Shown: positions 62,660-64,000 of the stretch, piece after piece | Layout: every line of letters starts with the position of its first letter | Position numbering within the stretch: the first letter of the stretch is position 1 | Origin: Coenobita brevimanus | Lineage: Eukaryota; Arthropoda; Malacostraca; Decapoda; Coenobitidae | Assembly: GCA_032717465.1 (NCBI GenBank) | Contig: CM064713.1 | Location: 7,549,001 to 7,613,000 of the forward strand | Length of the DNA: 64,000 nt | Direction: 5' to 3' | Made by a program: the position numbers and the translations under genes | Notes under the pieces: model-generated | What the model was told of the DNA's origin: nothing | Seen by the model: only the letters and a program-made list of their open reading frames with translations | Database searches by the model: none

Positions 62660-62670
62660 CAGCATAACAC

Positions 62671-62686
62671 TGGTGGCAAGCGGTGG
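62671..62686 (+). other. Primer-binding site of element C
   Basis: TGGTGGCAAGCGGTGG follows the LTR after one base. Elements A and B have close versions (TGGAGGCTAGCGGTGG, TGGTGGACAGCGGTGG). The TGG start fits a tRNA 3' CCA, but I could not name the tRNA. Confidence 0.65.
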
Positions 62687-62735
62687 TTCTGGATCCGAGT
62701 AAAAGCACGGAAGAACATAAAAGGAAACTTGCACA

Positions 62736-63620
62736 ATGGCAGGTAAACCGCACATTCAGTTACCAAAATTCAACCCGGACCAATGTGACATGGATGTATA
62801 TTTGGATATGATCAAACCCCTTTTAGACATAGGGTTTGACTCGGATAAGGAGAAAATTGCAATCACACTACCTAATCTGGGAAAAATTATCACAAATGTC
62901 GCACCCAAAATAGTCCCAGAACTGTCATGGGACCAATTCACTCAAATAGTGAAACAGGCTTTTATGCCTTGCATGGGCAGAGTTGTCGCTCTCTCACAAC
63001 TCGACGCCCTCACCTACGACGGTAACTTGGATGACCCTTTCATCCAGGCTCGGTGCCTCGTCAGCGCCGCTTATCCCGAGACAGAAATAAATACTCGGGA
63101 TACCCATACATTCAACGCCCTGCTGAGGATTCTCCCTAGCATAGTCAGGGAACACTTCTCCATTTATGATCCATCAGGAAACATGGATCAGGACCTGCAA
63201 CTCGTCAGACGTCTCATCGCCGCCCGTCCCACACCACAACTGCTTCACGCGGTAACAAAATTCCCCACAAACCACAACCCCCCACCAAAACCCAAGCCGC
63301 CACCTAACCAGTCGCCTGCAGAACCGCCTCCCACAGTACCCAGGACTTACCCGCAAAGGAAACGCCATAACCCCAGGGAACAAGGTAACTTAATTAGTAT
63401 AAACCCTTGGGAGTTCATGGCTTGCAGCCGCACCTGCCCCCTTCATGACATAAGGGAGCAACTCAAGGCGAATAGGCGCAAAAATCCCCAACTAGGCCAT
63501 AGGAAAGTTTCCTCCCTTGACGCCGCCGCCCAGGAGGACGACGTGCCACCACTGCTCTACCAAGGACCGGACGACGACGAGCACGACGACTACACCCATC
63601 CTCAGCAGATGGATTTTTAG
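62736..63620 (+). CDS. gag: Element C gag, intact
   Basis: A 294-codon ORF, complete, starting MAGKPHIQLPKFNPDQCDMD shortly after the primer-binding site. The first 170 residues are a helical capsid-like region (PLLDIGFDSDKEKIAI, SWDQFTQIVKQAFMP, NALLRILPSIVREHF). A Pro-rich linker (residues 185-215) and a basic stretch (RTYPQRKRHN) follow, then NPWEFMACSRTCPLHDIREQ and an acidic tail ending QQMDF. There is no CCHC zinc knuckle. It stops at a run of five T's where pol continues in the -1 frame. Elements A and B have the same layout in broken form. Confidence 0.93.
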   Translation: MAGKPHIQLPKFNPDQCDMDVYLDMIKPLLDIGFDSDKEKIAITLPNLGKIITNVAPKIVPELSWDQFTQIVKQAFMPCMGRVVALSQLDALTYDGNLDDPFIQARCLVSAAYPETEINTRDTHTFNALLRILPSIVREHFSIYDPSGNMDQDLQLVRRLIAARPTPQLLHAVTKFPTNHNPPPKPKPPPNQSPAEPPPTVPRTYPQRKRHNPREQGNLISINPWEFMACSRTCPLHDIREQLKANRRKNPQLGHRKVSSLDAAAQEDDVPPLLYQGPDDDEHDDYTHPQQMDF

Positions 63621-63622
63621 GC
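63611..63622 (+). promoter_or_regulatory. Candidate -1 frameshift site at gag stop
   Basis: GGATTTTTAGGC overlaps the gag stop codon (63618-63620). A slip of one base back on the T run would continue from TTA at 63617 into the pol frame. The core GGATTTTTAGG is unchanged in elements A (about 3045) and B (about 37790). Confidence 0.55.
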
Positions 63623-64000
63623 CCGCCCCCGCACCTCCCCACGGTGGCTGGGGCCACCTCACATAGCTACAGGCCCCCAGTCTACAACAAGATATGGCTG
63701 AACGGGGTCAAGGCAAGATTACTGGTGGATACGGGAGCAGCCAGGTCTTGCCTCTACTCCCATTTTTACACCCGCCACATCTCAGCGTTCGGCCCACTCC
63801 TCCCCACTTCAGCCAACCTCGTAGACGCGGGGGATGGCCCCCTACCCATCCGTGGGGAAACCAGGGCCTTACAAACCACCATCCACCAACGAGTCTCCAC
63901 CGACCACCCATTCATCATTTTTGACTCCTCTTGTAGCCAATATGATGGATATCTCGGCCTAGACCTCCTTCAGAAACTCCACGCGACCATTGATTGCTAT
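63617..64000 (+). CDS. pol: Element C pol start (protease), partial at window edge
   Basis: In the -1 frame relative to gag the sequence reads LGPPPHLPTVAGATS, then VKARLLVDTGAARSCLYSHF with the aspartic protease D-T-G, ADLVDAGDGPLPI-type sequence as in A and B, and CSSQYDGYLGLDLLQKL. It is open to the window end. RT and integrase would follow outside. Confidence 0.88.

Larger units (their letters stand above)
60688..62669 (+). repeat. BL-13: 5' LTR of element C
   Basis: The 1982-bp LTR runs TAAAATGCCC...CATAACA. CTCAT precedes it; the other target copy is off the window. It contains an intact U3 ORF, a TATA-like box, the motif TTCCGGTCCGGAAAGAGGACCC, and the best U5 hairpin in the window. 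Confidence 0.93.

Noticed and set aside
1..64000. Host protein-coding genes, tRNA, rRNA or snRNA genes
   Set aside because: I looked for conserved domains outside transposons and for tRNA-like or rRNA-like segments and saw none I could support. A database search could still find small exons in the unassigned stretches.

Overview
The window is eukaryotic, retrotransposon-saturated DNA. I found no convincing host gene, RNA gene or prokaryotic feature. The elements (Ty3/gypsy, RTE-like and CR1-like LINEs, TTAA-flanked piggyBac-like MITEs, long microsatellites) and CCTAACCTAA-type stretches suggest an arthropod. A decapod crustacean is my guess, but no host gene supports it.

The main component is a family of very long LTRs, about 1.7 to 2.6 kb each without insertions, here numbered BL-1 to BL-13. 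They begin T(A/G)AAAT(G/A)C and end CATAACA, CATTACA or CACAACA. They are: BL-1 3963-5900 (-); BL-2 6626-9051 (+); BL-3 9503-12099 (-); BL-4 12487-28649 (+, split by insertions); BL-5 14155-16591 (+); BL-6 28696-30756 (+); BL-7 31736-33706 (-); BL-8 38738-41298 (-); BL-9 41803-44011 (-); BL-10 31166-45769 (-, split); BL-11 46057-54899 (-, split); BL-12 57458-59176 (+, 5'-truncated); BL-13 60688-62669 (+). Four are solo LTRs with exact 5-bp target duplications. Three belong to coding elements: A (1-5900, minus, runs off the left edge), B (31736-41298, minus, complete, duplication GCCAC) and C (60688-64000, plus, runs off the right edge). C has an intact gag and appears youngest.

These LTRs are unusual in three ways. 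(1) Their U3 carries an open reading frame whose ATG lies within about 7 bp of the LTR edge; in BL-13 it is intact for 413 codons. (2) Within that ORF most copies carry a tandem array of 30-36 bp units built on an imperfect dyad close to GAGACGGCC-NNT-AGCCGCTC. Array sequence and length differ between copies, but periods are multiples of three. (3) Just before the LTR 3' end there is a hairpin whose stem changes sequence between subfamilies while keeping pairing around a conserved loop near ACGRGAAGYCGA. I regard the U3 ORF plus array plus U5 hairpin as the candidate undescribed system.

Layout. 1-5900: element A with a piggyBac-like MITE in pol. 5901-6625: (TA)n, an RTE 3' end, (GA)n. 6626-12104: solo LTRs BL-2 and BL-3. 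12262-31165: a LINE RT fragment split by an 18.3-kb nested relic (BL-4 + 46 bp + BL-6). BL-4 is itself broken by a palindromic element (13335-17153, containing BL-5) and by a repeat F (18064-22518, containing a minus-strand RTE LINE) next to a complete small Ty3 element E (22522-28271). 31166-45769: BL-10, broken by a second LTR family (gamma) that contains element B, and by solo LTR BL-9. 45774-57457: a plus-strand gamma LTR and gag start, broken by BL-11 (which contains a CR1-like LINE carrying an RTE copy) and by a foldback element (with a MITE in one arm). 57458-60687: BL-12 and poorly recognised AT-rich sequence. 60688-64000: 5' LTR, gag and start of pol of element C.
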